Shown: positions 19,954 through 28,681, counted from the first letter of the stretch. The stretch: 64,000 bases of DNA from Aidingimonas lacisalsi (GCF_008079445.1 NZ_VRYH01000004.1:124001-188000), one strand, 5' to 3'. A program made the numbers and translations. The notes: generated from the letters alone by a model not told the origin.

Positions 19954-20241
19954 TTACTCGCTCGAGGATTGCCCGAGGAGATCGCGGACACTGTCTATCA
20001 GTCCGTCGGCGATCTTGTCGGCGCGGATCTCCAGCCGGCCATCACTGATGGCCTGGCGGATCTCTTCAACCCGTGCACCGTCAATATCCTGGCTGGCATC
20101 CCCGCTATTCTGGCCGAGATGCGTCATCGCAGCCGGCGACGACGCATCCGTTGTCTCGCTCTTGCTGCGTGACTCTTGCGTCTTTTCGGTGTTTTGCTGC
20201 TGATCCGGGCGAGTCAGCGGCTGAGTGCTATCGATTTTCAC
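19954..20241 (-). CDS. flgM: Anti-sigma-28 factor FlgM
   Basis: A 95-residue protein that holds FliA (sigma-28) inactive until the hook is complete and FlgM is exported. The first 50 residues are polar and look disordered (rich in Gln, Ser and Thr), as in known FlgM proteins. The C-terminal half carries the sigma-binding helices, VEEIRQAISDGRLEIRADKI and IADGLIDSVRDLL. It lies between flgA and flgN. A sigma-28-like promoter sits 32-58 bases upstream of its ATG, which would give the usual feedback loop. Confidence 0.93.
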   Translation of the reverse strand: MKIDSTQPLTRPDQQQNTEKTQESRSKSETTDASSPAAMTHLGQNSGDASQDIDGARVEEIRQAISDGRLEIRADKIADGLIDSVRDLLGQSSSE

Positions 20242-20272
20242 GAGCGTCTCTCTTGAACGTGTCTTTCCCCTA

Positions 20273-20299
20273 GTATCGACCAGCGAACAAAGAACTTGA
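20273..20299 (-). promoter_or_regulatory. Sigma-28 (FliA)-type promoter of flgM-flgN
   Basis: On the minus strand TCAAGTTC and GTCGATAC are separated by exactly 11 bases, against the consensus TAAAGTTT-N11-GCCGATAA (6 of 8 matches in each box). It lies just after the flgA stop codon. Transcription would begin about 20-25 bases before the flgM ATG. Confidence 0.8.
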
Positions 20300-20306
20300 A
20301 CCCCAT

Positions 20307-21008
20307 TTACAAATCGACCACCAAATGGTCTTCGCCGGTGACTCTGGCCGTCAAGGTCTCGCGATTGCCCAGGCGGACCCTGACCCTGGAGCCCATCCCG
20401 CCACTGTCGATGGCTTCGCCTTTGCGTGACACCGAGAAACCATTGCCGCGGGCCTCGACTTTGACTCGGGAACCGCGTTCGACCAGTGCGACTTCACGCA
20501 ACTGACGCTGCGTTAATGCCTTGCCGGCGGCAAGGAATCGGGTTGCCTGCTGGCCGACGGCTTGCCCGTTTTCGAGAACGGCGTCCCTGGGCAGGCTGCC
20601 CAGCTCGGTCTTGCGCGTTGCGAGCATGTCCTGCGTAATCACGGTATCGGGCGAAATATCCTGTGCCGGCACGACGTACTGTCCTATCACCTCGATGGTG
20701 GCGCGCATGTATCGCACTTGTTGACCATCGGGGCCACATTTGACGCCTACCGAAACACGGCCGGTCAGGTCGCTGTCTTCATGCGGCAGGAAGGGTGAGG
20801 GCGCTTCGCACTCGGCGAGTCTGGCCGATGGCGGGCGCACGTCGATCTGCACGTCTTCACCCAGCTCACTGACACGTTCATACAGGAATTGCTGGACTTG
20901 ATGAATGACTTCGTCGCTTGCAACGGCATAAGACGGCAACACAGACATCGATAGCACGATGGCCAGCCGGCACAAGCGGCGAAACAGCGAGTATGGCGAT
21001 AGTGTCAT
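20307..21008 (-). CDS. flgA: Flagellar basal body P-ring formation protein FlgA
   Basis: A periplasmic chaperone for P-ring (FlgI) assembly. The 233 residues begin with a signal peptide (basic RRLCR, hydrophobic AIVLSMSVLP, likely cut near SYAVAS). Next comes an N-terminal FlgA domain (ECEAPSPFLPHE), then the SAF/C-terminal domain with VVPAQDISPDTVITQDML and LAAGKALTQRQL, and a final sheet with VRVRLGNRETLTARVTG. It heads the leftward flgA-flgM-flgN group and is divergent from flgB across 224 bases that contain an inverted repeat. Confidence 0.95.
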   Translation of the reverse strand: MTLSPYSLFRRLCRLAIVLSMSVLPSYAVASDEVIHQVQQFLYERVSELGEDVQIDVRPPSARLAECEAPSPFLPHEDSDLTGRVSVGVKCGPDGQQVRYMRATIEVIGQYVVPAQDISPDTVITQDMLATRKTELGSLPRDAVLENGQAVGQQATRFLAAGKALTQRQLREVALVERGSRVKVEARGNGFSVSRKGEAIDSGGMGSRVRVRLGNRETLTARVTGEDHLVVDL

Positions 21009-21065
21009 CGTGTCACCCGTCAGTTCGTTCGAACGGTTCGTCTCTGAAGGTCGGTATGGGTTCGT

Positions 21066-21090
21066 ACGAGACGATTCTAGACCGTCTCGT
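21066..21090. repeat. Inverted repeat between flgA and flgB
   Basis: Perfect 8-bp arms ACGAGACG and CGTCTCGT are separated by 9 bases, midway between the divergent flgA and flgB starts. It could be an operator for a flagellar master regulator or an RNA hairpin in the flgA leader. Sequence alone does not decide. Confidence 0.5.
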
Positions 21091-21232
21091 GATCATGCAT
21101 ACGGGAAAATGGCTATTCAAAACGCGCTTATTCATCCCTTTGCCCTGACAAAATCCCCACTATTCTCCACTCTGACAAATTTCCTTTGGTAAACCATCGG
21201 GAGTCACCGGTGGCGATAATGAGGCCAGAAGG

Positions 21233-21646
21233 ATGATTGACCAACTTAGTGCCGCCTTGGGCTTTGACAAGCAAGCGCTCAATCTACGCGCACAGCGCCA
21301 TGAAGTGCTGGCCAGCAATATTGCCAACGCCGATACGCCGAACTACAAGGCGCGAGACTTCGACTTTTCCGAAGAGCTGTCGCGCGTCATGCAGGAAGGT
21401 CGCAGCCAGGGCCAAGGGATGGAGCTGCAGGTGACGTCATCGCGTCATATCTCGGGGCAGGCGCCCGCCTCGGCCGGTGTCGATATGCAGTATCGCATCC
21501 CTGACCAACCGAGTCTGGATGGTAATACCGTGGATATGGACCGTGAACGAACCCAGTTTGCCGATAATGCCATGCGCTATCAGGCCAGTCTTACCCTGGC
21601 CAACAGTCGCATTCAGGGGCTGAAGAGCGCGATGCAACCCGAATAA
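21233..21646 (+). CDS. flgB: Flagellar proximal rod protein FlgB
   Basis: A 137-residue rod protein and first gene of the rightward flgB-L run. The N-terminal helix with [21 protein letters not shown] is the axial-protein signature, and the C-terminal helix [20 protein letters not shown] packs against it in the rod. ATG 21233 has GAGG 8 bases upstream. The promoter could not be fixed. A GGCGATAA box lies nearby but has wrong spacing to a -35 element and is too close to the start codon. Confidence 0.96.
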   Translation: MIDQLSAALGFDKQALNLRAQRHEVLASNIANADTPNYKARDFDFSEELSRVMQEGRSQGQGMELQVTSSRHISGQAPASAGVDMQYRIPDQPSLDGNTVDMDRERTQFADNAMRYQASLTLANSRIQGLKSAMQPE

Positions 21647-21667
21647 TGAATCAGCAGGAGTGACATC

Positions 21668-22075
21668 ATGTCGATGTTTTCTGTCTTCGATATCTCTGGC
21701 TCGGCGATGAGTGCTCAGTCGCAGCGCATGAACGTGACGGCCAGCAATTTAGCCAATGCCGACAGCGTTGCTGGTCCGGATGGCGAAGCCTATCGCGCCA
21801 AGCAGGTCATGTTCGAGACGCGGGCCAACCATCAGAGTGGCATCGGCGGCGTTCGTGTCGACGAAGTGATCGAGGATCCCTCGCCGATGCGTCAGGAGTA
21901 TCAGCCCGATCATCCACTGGCCGATGAGGCGGGATATGTGACCATGCCCAACGTCGAGCCGGCGCACGAAATGGTCAACATGATCTCGGCGTCACGCTCC
22001 TATCAAGCCAATGTCGAGGTGATGAATACCAGTAAGCAGCTGATGACCAAGACCTTGACCATCGGCGAGAACTAA
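21668..22075 (+). CDS. flgC: Flagellar proximal rod protein FlgC
   Basis: A 135-residue rod protein that works with FlgB and FlgF between the MS ring and the distal rod. The N-terminal motif is [14 protein letters not shown], and the C-terminal [20 protein letters not shown] is the typical coiled-coil end. AGGAG stands 7 bases before ATG 21668. It follows flgB by 21 bases and precedes flgD by 14, so the operon is compact here. Confidence 0.96.
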   Translation: MSMFSVFDISGSAMSAQSQRMNVTASNLANADSVAGPDGEAYRAKQVMFETRANHQSGIGGVRVDEVIEDPSPMRQEYQPDHPLADEAGYVTMPNVEPAHEMVNMISASRSYQANVEVMNTSKQLMTKTLTIGEN

Positions 22076-22089
22076 ACGGAGACAGGGCG

Positions 22090-22785
22090 ATGAGCAATTC
22101 CATCGATAGTTCGGTGCTCGATAGCGTCAATGCCGGAGGGCGGTCTTCAGCCAGCCTGGGGAGTACCGCCAGCGGAGGTATCGAGGATATCAGCGACAGC
22201 TTCATGACGCTGCTGGTAGCGCAACTCGAGAACCAGGATCCCATGAATCCCATGGAAAATGCCGAGATGACCTCGCAGATGGCGCAGATCAATACGGTCC
22301 AGGGGATTAACGACCTCAACTCGTCTCTGGAAGATATCAATAGCCAGATCGACGAGGGGCATACTCTCCAGGCAGCTTCACTGATCGATCAGGGCGTACT
22401 GGTACCTGCGGATCACGTGCTGGTCAATGATGGCGCGACCACACCGTTCGGTATCGAGCTGGATTCCCCTGCCGAGGAGGTGACGGCGACGATCGCCAAT
22501 GAGAATGGCGAAGTCGTGCGCAGCTTCGAGATCGGTTCCCTCGATGAGGGCGTCGAGTCCTTCACCTGGGACGGCACGCTGGAGAATGGCGAAACGGCTC
22601 CCGACGGTACCTATCGCGTGTCGGTAGAAGCGACGCAAGCGGGAGAAGCCGTGAGCCATGAAACGCTCGGCTATGCGCGGGTCAGTGGCGTTGCCGAGGG
22701 CGATGACGGGCCGTTGCTGGATCTTGGCGGGGCATTGGAACTGGGGCAGATCGGCCTGAACGATGTCCGTCAGATCCTGAATTGA
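22090..22785 (+). CDS. flgD: Flagellar hook capping protein FlgD
   Basis: A 231-residue hook-cap scaffold that is needed for polymerising FlgE and is removed when FlgK arrives. The N-terminal region has the family signature FMTLLVAQLENQDPMNPMEN and AEMTSQMAQINTVQGI. The C-terminal part (about 100-225) is the Ig-like and tudor-like cap domain with ESFTWDGTLENGETAPDGTY. ATG 22090 has GGAGACAGGG just upstream. The 107 bases to flgE contain no gene I can recognise. Confidence 0.95.
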   Translation: MSNSIDSSVLDSVNAGGRSSASLGSTASGGIEDISDSFMTLLVAQLENQDPMNPMENAEMTSQMAQINTVQGINDLNSSLEDINSQIDEGHTLQAASLIDQGVLVPADHVLVNDGATTPFGIELDSPAEEVTATIANENGEVVRSFEIGSLDEGVESFTWDGTLENGETAPDGTYRVSVEATQAGEAVSHETLGYARVSGVAEGDDGPLLDLGGALELGQIGLNDVRQILN

Positions 22786-22892
22786 TGACGGGAGTGAGCC
22801 ACTTCCGAGAAAGCGAGACGAGCATTCGACATGACCATGACGTGTTCCGGAACGCAGGCCGGTAGCACCATCAAACGCACAGGGAGCTGAAC

Positions 22893-24083
22893 ATGGGTTT
22901 TTCACAAGCGCTCAGTGGCATCAATGCCGCCGCCGATAACCTGGATGTGATCGGCAACAATATTTCCAACTCGCAAACCGTGGGTTTCAAGAGTTCCAAT
23001 ACGCAGTTCGCCGATGTGTATGCCGGCGCCGAAGTCGGCTTGGGCACGCGGGTGTCTGCCGTACTGCAGGATTTCTCCGATGGCACGCTCGAGAGCACCG
23101 GGCGTAACCTGGACCTCGCCATCAGCGGCGATGGGTTTTTCCGCATGAGTCAGAACGAGCAGGTCGTCTACTCCCGCAATGGCCAGTTGTCGCTGACGGC
23201 TGACGGGTATCTGGAGAATGCCCAGGGGGCACGCCTTACCGGGTACCCGGCCGGGGTCGGTGTCGGGGGGCAGCCGCAGGAGTTGCAGGTGCCCTCCGAT
23301 GCGCTCGAGGCGTCGCCGACGACGGGCATCGATGCCAGTCTGAACCTGGATTCGGGGGTAGATGAGGTTGATCGGGGTGCAACCCCCTTTGATGCAACCG
23401 ACTCCGATACTTATTCATATTCCAATAGCGCTACTGTCTATGATTCCTTAGGCAATTCTCATGATTTGACCATGTATTTTACCAAGATTGGTGAAAATCA
23501 ATGGGACGTACATCAGGCCATGAATGGCACAGTCGATGGCGCCAATACCGGCACACTCGAATTCAATAATGACGGCACGCTAAATGAAGCTGCTTCAACA
23601 TTCGGTACTTTTGAGTTTTCACCTGGGGGTGGTGCAAACGATCTAGACCTTGCCATGGATTTTACCGGGACCACTCAGTTCGGTAACGATTTCGAGCTGA
23701 GCTCGCTCAACCAGGATGGCTATAGCTCCGGCAGCCTGGTCGGCACGACCATCGACGATGCCGGCAATATCATCGGCAACTACTCCAACGAGGAGTCCCA
23801 GGTGCTGGGCACGATCGCCATGGCCAACTTCCGCAATCCGGCCGGCCTCGATCCGCAAGGCGACAACGTCTGGGCGGAAACCAGCGAGTCCGGCCAGGCA
23901 CTGTTGGGGCAGGCCGGTCAGGGCGTGTTCGGTTCCATCGAGTCGGGCACCATCGAAACCTCCAATGTCGATCTGAACGGGGAACTGGTCGATCTGATCA
24001 TTGCGCAGCGCACCTATCAGGCCAACTCACAGACCGTGAAGGTTCAGGACGAAGTGCTGCAGGGCACCGTCAACCTACGTTAA
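22893..24083 (+). CDS. flgE: Flagellar hook protein FlgE
   Basis: A 396-residue hook subunit. The N-terminal rod-like helix (FSQALSGINAAADNLDVIGN and NISNSQTVGFKSSNTQFADV) and the C-terminal ESGTIETSNVDLNGELVDLI with IIAQRTYQANSQTVKVQDEV form the conserved D0/D1 core. The middle (about residues 165-255) is the surface-exposed D2 domain. It differs sharply in base use from the rest: 35% GC over 23401-23500 by direct count, against 65% over 23041-23100. The ends are clear, so the gene identity is firm; only the central domain looks replaced. GGGAG precedes ATG 22893. Confidence 0.96.
   Translation: MGFSQALSGINAAADNLDVIGNNISNSQTVGFKSSNTQFADVYAGAEVGLGTRVSAVLQDFSDGTLESTGRNLDLAISGDGFFRMSQNEQVVYSRNGQLSLTADGYLENAQGARLTGYPAGVGVGGQPQELQVPSDALEASPTTGIDASLNLDSGVDEVDRGATPFDATDSDTYSYSNSATVYDSLGNSHDLTMYFTKIGENQWDVHQAMNGTVDGANTGTLEFNNDGTLNEAASTFGTFEFSPGGGANDLDLAMDFTGTTQFGNDFELSSLNQDGYSSGSLVGTTIDDAGNIIGNYSNEESQVLGTIAMANFRNPAGLDPQGDNVWAETSESGQALLGQAGQGVFGSIESGTIETSNVDLNGELVDLIIAQRTYQANSQTVKVQDEVLQGTVNLR
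23381..23660 (+). other. AT-rich mosaic segment inside flgE
   Basis: Within flgE, bases 23401-23500 count 35% GC and 23581-23640 count 45%, while 23041-23100 count 65%. Codons change to AAT, GAT, ATT, TCA and TTA. The frame is intact. The segment encodes the exposed D2 hook domain, so recombination of a foreign allele is a reasonable reading. Its borders are approximate. Confidence 0.7.
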
Positions 24084-24095
24084 TCGGGGGCTGAG

Positions 24096-24851
24096 ATGGA
24101 CCGCATTCTCTATACCGCGATGAGCGGGGCCAAACAGACCATGGACCAGCAGTCCGTGGTCAGCAACAACCTGGCCAATGCGACCACCACGGGGTTCCGC
24201 GCCCAACTGTCCGCGATGCGGGCCGTGCCGGTGCAAGGGGAAGGCCTGCCGACGCGTGTGTCGGTGGCGGCGACGACCCCTGGGGCCGATATGTCGCCGG
24301 GGCCACTGAATAGCACGGGACGTGCCTTGGATGTGGCAGTCGACGGGAGCGGTTGGCTAGCCGTTCAAACCGACGACGGTGGCGAAGCGTACACGCGTCG
24401 AGGCGATCTGCAAGTCGATGCCGACGGAGTCTTGACCAGTGCCGGCCGGCCGGTCATGGGGGAGAACGGGCCGGTGGTGATACCGCTGGGGGCCGACGTC
24501 AGCATCGGTGAGGATGGCACCATCAGCGCGATCGAACCGGGGCAGACTGCCGATGCGATTGCCAATGTCGGTCGTCTGAAGCTGGTCGACCCGCAAGATC
24601 AGCAACTGCAGCGCGGGGAGGACGGGTTGTTCCGCACGCTGCCCAACGCTGAGGGCGAGGTCGTACCGCTGGCTCAGGATGAAGACGTACGCCTCGTCAG
24701 CGGTTCGCTGGAAGGCAGCAATGTCAGCCCCATCGAAACGATGGTGGCGATGATCGATACGGCACGTCGCTACGACATGCAGATGAAGAGCATAGAGACG
24801 GCCGATGAGAATGCGCAGCGAGCCAACAATCTGCTCTCAATCAGCGGCTAA
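24096..24851 (+). CDS. flgF: Flagellar proximal rod protein FlgF
   Basis: A 251-residue rod protein of the FlgE/F/G family. The N-terminus ILYTAMSGAKQTMDQQSVVS followed by NNLANATTTGFRAQLSAMRA is the FlgF type (the family signature NNLAN..TTGF). The middle carries ALDVAVDGSGWLAVQT and YTRRGDLQVDADGVL. The C-terminus GSLEGSNVSPIETMVAMIDT ends in the axial helix. It sits 12 bases after flgE and 39 before flgG. The FlgF versus FlgG distinction rests on length and gene order as well as sequence. Confidence 0.95.
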   Translation: MDRILYTAMSGAKQTMDQQSVVSNNLANATTTGFRAQLSAMRAVPVQGEGLPTRVSVAATTPGADMSPGPLNSTGRALDVAVDGSGWLAVQTDDGGEAYTRRGDLQVDADGVLTSAGRPVMGENGPVVIPLGADVSIGEDGTISAIEPGQTADAIANVGRLKLVDPQDQQLQRGEDGLFRTLPNAEGEVVPLAQDEDVRLVSGSLEGSNVSPIETMVAMIDTARRYDMQMKSIETADENAQRANNLLSISG

Positions 24852-24890
24852 TGCGAACCTGACATTCAGGCAGGCGCAGGGAAGATAATC

Positions 24891-25673
24891 ATGATCAAAT
24901 CATTATGGACCGCCAAGACCGGTCTCGAATCGCAGCAAGTCCAGATGGATGTGACGTCCAATAACCTGGCCAACGTCTCCACCAATGGTTTCAAGAGTTC
25001 TCGTGCCGTTTTCGAGGATCTGCTGTATCAGAATATCCGTCAGCCGGGAGCACAGTCATCGGCCCAGGATACGCTGCCGTCGGGCATGCAGGTTGGCACC
25101 GGGGTCCGCCCGGTTGCCACGGAACGGCTGCATACCCAAGGCAACCTGGAAAATACCGGCAATTCTCGGGATATGGCTGTCGAGGGTGACGGCTTCTTCC
25201 AGGTCATGATGCCTGATGGCACGACTGCATTCACTCGTGACGGCAGTTTCCAGCTCGACCAGAACGGCCAGTTGGTCACCGCCAATGGCTATCCGGTCGA
25301 ACCGGCGATTACCGTTCCCGAAAACGCCTTGTCCATCAACGTCAGTGAGGATGGCATCGTTTCCGTGACGGAACCGGGGACGGCTCAGGAGAACGAAATC
25401 GGTCAGTTGACGCTGTCGACCTTCGTCAACCCGACCGGGCTGGAAAGTATCGGGGGCAACCTCTATCGCGAAACCGAGGCATCCGGTCCACGCAATGACA
25501 ACATTCCCGGCATGAATGGCGCCGGTACGATTCAGCAGGGGTACGTCGAAACCTCCAACGTCAATGTCGTGGAGGAAATGGTCAGCATGATCCAGAACCA
25601 GCGTGCCTATGAAATCAATAGCAAGGCCGTACAGACATCCGATGAAATGCTTGGCCGGTTGAGCCAGCTGTAA
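24891..25673 (+). CDS. flgG: Flagellar distal rod protein FlgG
   Basis: A 260-residue distal rod subunit that passes through the P and L rings. Its N-terminal helix [20 protein letters not shown] and [20 protein letters not shown] are the most conserved of the axial family. The D1 part has [20 protein letters not shown], and the C-terminus [20 protein letters not shown] continues into [17 protein letters not shown]. The length matches E. coli FlgG (260). It is followed 13 bases later by flgH. Confidence 0.97.
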   Translation: MIKSLWTAKTGLESQQVQMDVTSNNLANVSTNGFKSSRAVFEDLLYQNIRQPGAQSSAQDTLPSGMQVGTGVRPVATERLHTQGNLENTGNSRDMAVEGDGFFQVMMPDGTTAFTRDGSFQLDQNGQLVTANGYPVEPAITVPENALSINVSEDGIVSVTEPGTAQENEIGQLTLSTFVNPTGLESIGGNLYRETEASGPRNDNIPGMNGAGTIQQGYVETSNVNVVEEMVSMIQNQRAYEINSKAVQTSDEMLGRLSQL

Positions 25674-25686
25674 TCCTGGCGAGGCC

Positions 25687-26379
25687 ATGATGATGAACAA
25701 GGACAGGCTGCACCGTTGTTTTCAACTTGCCGTCAGTGTGGCTGCAATTCTGGCATTGGCCGGCTGTGCACAGTTGCCGCGTCCGTCGGTGGTGGGCGAG
25801 CAGGAGCAGATCGAGATTCCTGAACCTCAGGAAGGGCAGGCCAATGGCGCCATTTACCAGGCCAGGGGCGGCCATCAGCCATTGTTCGAGGATCGTCGCC
25901 CACGTGCGCCGGGTGACGTGTTGACGATCGTGGTCGACGAAGAGGTCAGTGCCAGCAAGGATGCGTCATCGAGCGCCAATCGCAACGGATCGAGTTCGCT
26001 GGGGTTGGAACAGTTGCCCGATGCGCTCGAGGCCTTGGCGGAGTACGGTTACGAGCTGGAAGGCGAGAACGATTTCGAAGGCGGTGGCGGTGCCGCAGCC
26101 AGCAACTCGTTCACCGGTACCATGACGGTAACCGTGCTTGAAGTCATGAATAACGGCAACTTGCGGGTGCGTGGCGAGAAGCAGATCGCGATCAATCAAG
26201 GTGTCGAGTTCATCCGGTTTTCCGGTGTGGTCAATCCGCGTTCGATCAATGGCAACAATCGTGTGCCGTCCACGGAAGTCGCCGATGCACGCATCGAGTA
26301 TGTCGGTGACGGCTATATCGATGAAGCACAGCACATGGGATGGCTGCAACGGTTCTTCCTCAATGTTTCACCATTCTGA
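25687..26379 (+). CDS. flgH: Flagellar L-ring lipoprotein FlgH
   Basis: A 230-residue outer-membrane lipoprotein forming the L ring. The signal peptide ends in a lipobox LAGC, with the lipidated Cys at position 27 counted from the first Met. Mature-region hallmarks are RAPGDVLTIVVDEEVSASKD, SFTGTMTVTVLEVMNNGNLR, VRGEKQIAINQGVEFIRFSG and, at the end, DARIEYVGDGYIDEAQHMGW. Three consecutive ATG codons (25687, 25690, 25693) are possible starts and differ only by one or two residues. It is followed 48 bases later by flgI. Confidence 0.95.
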   Translation: MMMNKDRLHRCFQLAVSVAAILALAGCAQLPRPSVVGEQEQIEIPEPQEGQANGAIYQARGGHQPLFEDRRPRAPGDVLTIVVDEEVSASKDASSSANRNGSSSLGLEQLPDALEALAEYGYELEGENDFEGGGGAAASNSFTGTMTVTVLEVMNNGNLRVRGEKQIAINQGVEFIRFSGVVNPRSINGNNRVPSTEVADARIEYVGDGYIDEAQHMGWLQRFFLNVSPF

Positions 26380-26427
26380 CCTGTCTGGCGTTGCCGGCTC
26401 GTGTCCACGTTCAAGAGTGTGATTCGC

Positions 26428-27552
26428 ATGACATCGTATCGCTATGTAGTTCGCTTCACGGCATTGTTGACGCTGTTGGTTGGCTTGCTGCTCAGTGCGC
26501 CGGCCCAGAGTGAACGATTGCGTGATCTGGCCAGCTTTGCCGGGGTCCGCGACAATGCCCTGGTCGGTTATGGCCTGGTCGTGGGGCTCGATGGCACCGG
26601 CGACCAGACCATGCAGACGCCCTTCACGACCCAGAGCCTGGAAAACATGCTGTCGCAGTTGGGAACCAACGTACCGGAAGGGACGAACATGCAGGTGCGT
26701 AACGTGGCCTCGGTGATGGTAACGGCCGAATTGCCACCGTTTTCCCAACAGGGCCAGGAATTGGACGTGGTGGTGTCGTCGGTGGGGAATGCGCGCAGCT
26801 TGCGTGGCGGTACCTTGTTGATGACGCCTCTCAAGGGGGCCGATGGTGAGGTATACGCCATGGCGCAAGGGAATCTCCATGTCGGGGGAGCCGGCGCCGA
26901 AGCGGCGGGCAGCAGTGTGTCGATCAACCAGCAAGCGGGTGGCCGAATCGATGGCGGTGCGACGGTCGAGCGAGAGGTTCCTCTACAGATGGCCGGTGAC
27001 GATGGCGTCATGGAGCTCGAGCTGAACGACGCCGACTTCGGCACGGCGAGAGACGTGGTCGAAGCCATCAATGGCGAGTTCGGATCTACTGTCGCCAGTG
27101 CGGTCAACAGCCGGGTCATTCGCTTGCAGGCGCCATTGAGCGATAACGAACGGGTCAATTTTCTGGCGCGAGTCGAGAGTCTGGATGTCGACCCCGGCGA
27201 GGGGCCGGCCAAGGTCGTCGTCAATTCGCGCACCGGCTCGGTGGTATTGTCGAGCGCCGTCACTCTGCATCGTGCCGCCGTGGCTCACGGCAACCTGTCG
27301 GTCACGATCAGTCAGCGCTTCAATGCTTCGCAGCCCAACCCTTTCGGTGAGGGGGAGACGGTAGTGACGCCGGAAGCGGATATCAATATCGAGCAGCAGG
27401 AAGCGCCGTTGCAGTACATGGACGATAGCGCCGATCTGGTCGATGTCGTGAATGCGCTCAATACATTGGGGGCAACACCGCAAGACTTGATCTCGATCCT
27501 TCAGGCATTGAAAGCCGCCGGCGCCTTGCGGGCAGAGTTGGAGATCATCTGA
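26428..27552 (+). CDS. flgI: Flagellar P-ring protein FlgI
   Basis: A 374-residue periplasmic P-ring subunit. From ATG 26428 there is a signal peptide (VVRFTALLTLLVGLLLSAPA, cut near AQS/ERL), then the family opening RLRDLASFAGVRDNALVGYG and LVVGLDGTGDQTMQTPFTTQ. An in-frame GTG at 26401 would give a longer version but lacks a ribosome-binding site. The C-terminus DLVDVVNALNTLGATPQDLI is typical. The stop codon overlaps the flgJ start (TGATG), so flgI and flgJ are translationally coupled. Confidence 0.95.
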   Translation: MTSYRYVVRFTALLTLLVGLLLSAPAQSERLRDLASFAGVRDNALVGYGLVVGLDGTGDQTMQTPFTTQSLENMLSQLGTNVPEGTNMQVRNVASVMVTAELPPFSQQGQELDVVVSSVGNARSLRGGTLLMTPLKGADGEVYAMAQGNLHVGGAGAEAAGSSVSINQQAGGRIDGGATVEREVPLQMAGDDGVMELELNDADFGTARDVVEAINGEFGSTVASAVNSRVIRLQAPLSDNERVNFLARVESLDVDPGEGPAKVVVNSRTGSVVLSSAVTLHRAAVAHGNLSVTISQRFNASQPNPFGEGETVVTPEADINIEQQEAPLQYMDDSADLVDVVNALNTLGATPQDLISILQALKAAGALRAELEII

Positions 27553-28604
27553 TGGCCATCGAAAACGATCTGAGTTCGCAGTTTGCGCTCGATATGCAGG
27601 GGTTGGAGCGCATGAAGCAGAGTGCGCGCAATGCTCCACGAGAGGAAATGGCTCAGGCTGCCAAGCAGTTCGAGGCGATTCTGATGCAGATGGTCATGAA
27701 AAGCATGCGCGATACGGTACCCGAATCCGGCTTGCTGAGTAATAAGCAGACCGAGTTCTACACCCAGATGCTCGATCAGCAGTGGTCCCAGCATCTGTCC
27801 GGACAAGGGCTCGGTGTGGCGGACCAATTGGTCGAGCAGCTCGAGAAGCGCGGCATGGTGCCTGCGGCGGCTTCCGCCAGTAGCGGGAATGATACGAGCG
27901 ACGATCTCATCGCGGGGATACCGCGCGGGACACCGCGTGTGCTGGGAAGTGACAGCGCAGAAGAGACGGGGCGTGATCCAGTACATGGCATGTTAGCCGA
28001 TGAACTGGATACCCGGTCCGCGACACCCATGCCAGATGACGCCAGCGACCGACGCATGACGTCTGCATTCGACTCTCACAAGCAAGCCTTCCTGAATGAG
28101 CTAGAAGCCCCGGCACGGGCCGCCAGTGACAAGACCGGTGTGCCGGCAGAGGTCATATTGGCTCAGGCCGCGTTGGAAACCGGCTGGGGGCGGCGTGAGA
28201 TCCCGCGCGCCGATGGCGGGAACAGCCACAATCTCTTTGGTATCAAGGCGGGGAGTCAATGGCAAGGCAAGACCACGGATATTGCCACCACCGAGTATGT
28301 CGATGGTGAGGCTCGTAGCGTGCGGGATCGGTTTCGCGTTTACGATGACTTCGAGTCCGCCTTCACGGACTATGCGCGTCTGATCGGCGACAATCCCCGT
28401 TATGCCGACGTATTGACGGCATCTTCGCCGGAAGCGGCGGCACGTGAGCTCCAGAGTGCCGGTTATGCCACCGATCCCGCGTATGCCGACAAGCTGATTG
28501 CGGTCATGGAGGGCATGAGGGCCGAGCGGGGCGATGACGCGCTACCCGCGACGGCTCGCCGAGATACCTTCTCGACCGAGCAGGTACCCACCCGCATTTT
28601 CTGA
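27552..28604 (+). CDS. flgJ: Flagellar rod assembly protein / peptidoglycan hydrolase FlgJ
   Basis: A 350-residue two-domain protein. The N-terminal rod-binding domain (about 1-105) contains AAKQFEAILMQMVMKSMRDT and ETEFYTQ-like residues. The C-terminal GH73 glucosaminidase-like domain (about 185-335) cuts peptidoglycan so that the rod can pass. The catalytic Glu is at about residue 209 in AALETGWGRREI, followed by SHNLFGIKAG and YATDPAYADKLIAVM. The linker is low-complexity and Ser/Asp-rich. The gene ends just before a sigma-28-type promoter for flgK, which closes the middle-class transcription unit. Confidence 0.95.
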   Translation: MAIENDLSSQFALDMQGLERMKQSARNAPREEMAQAAKQFEAILMQMVMKSMRDTVPESGLLSNKQTEFYTQMLDQQWSQHLSGQGLGVADQLVEQLEKRGMVPAAASASSGNDTSDDLIAGIPRGTPRVLGSDSAEETGRDPVHGMLADELDTRSATPMPDDASDRRMTSAFDSHKQAFLNELEAPARAASDKTGVPAEVILAQAALETGWGRREIPRADGGNSHNLFGIKAGSQWQGKTTDIATTEYVDGEARSVRDRFRVYDDFESAFTDYARLIGDNPRYADVLTASSPEAAARELQSAGYATDPAYADKLIAVMEGMRAERGDDALPATARRDTFSTEQVPTRIF

Positions 28605-28624
28605 TCAATGAGGCCGGTTCCGGC

Positions 28625-28651
28625 TCAAGTTTTTCGACGATAGGCCGATAA
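28625..28651 (+). promoter_or_regulatory. Sigma-28 (FliA)-type promoter of flgK-flgL
   Basis: TCAAGTTT and GCCGATAA are separated by exactly 11 bases. The -10 box is a perfect match and the -35 box has 7 of 8. It lies in the 77-base flgJ-flgK gap, about 30 bases before the flgK ATG. Confidence 0.9.
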
Positions 28652-28681
28652 TTCGACTAGTACCGCCTGGGGAAGGGAATC

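Noticed and set aside
21190-21219. Sigma-28-like promoter (TAAA ... GGCGATAA) before flgB
   Set aside because: The spacer is 3 bases too long for the N11 rule, and the -10 box is only about 13 bases from the start codon, which leaves no usable leader.
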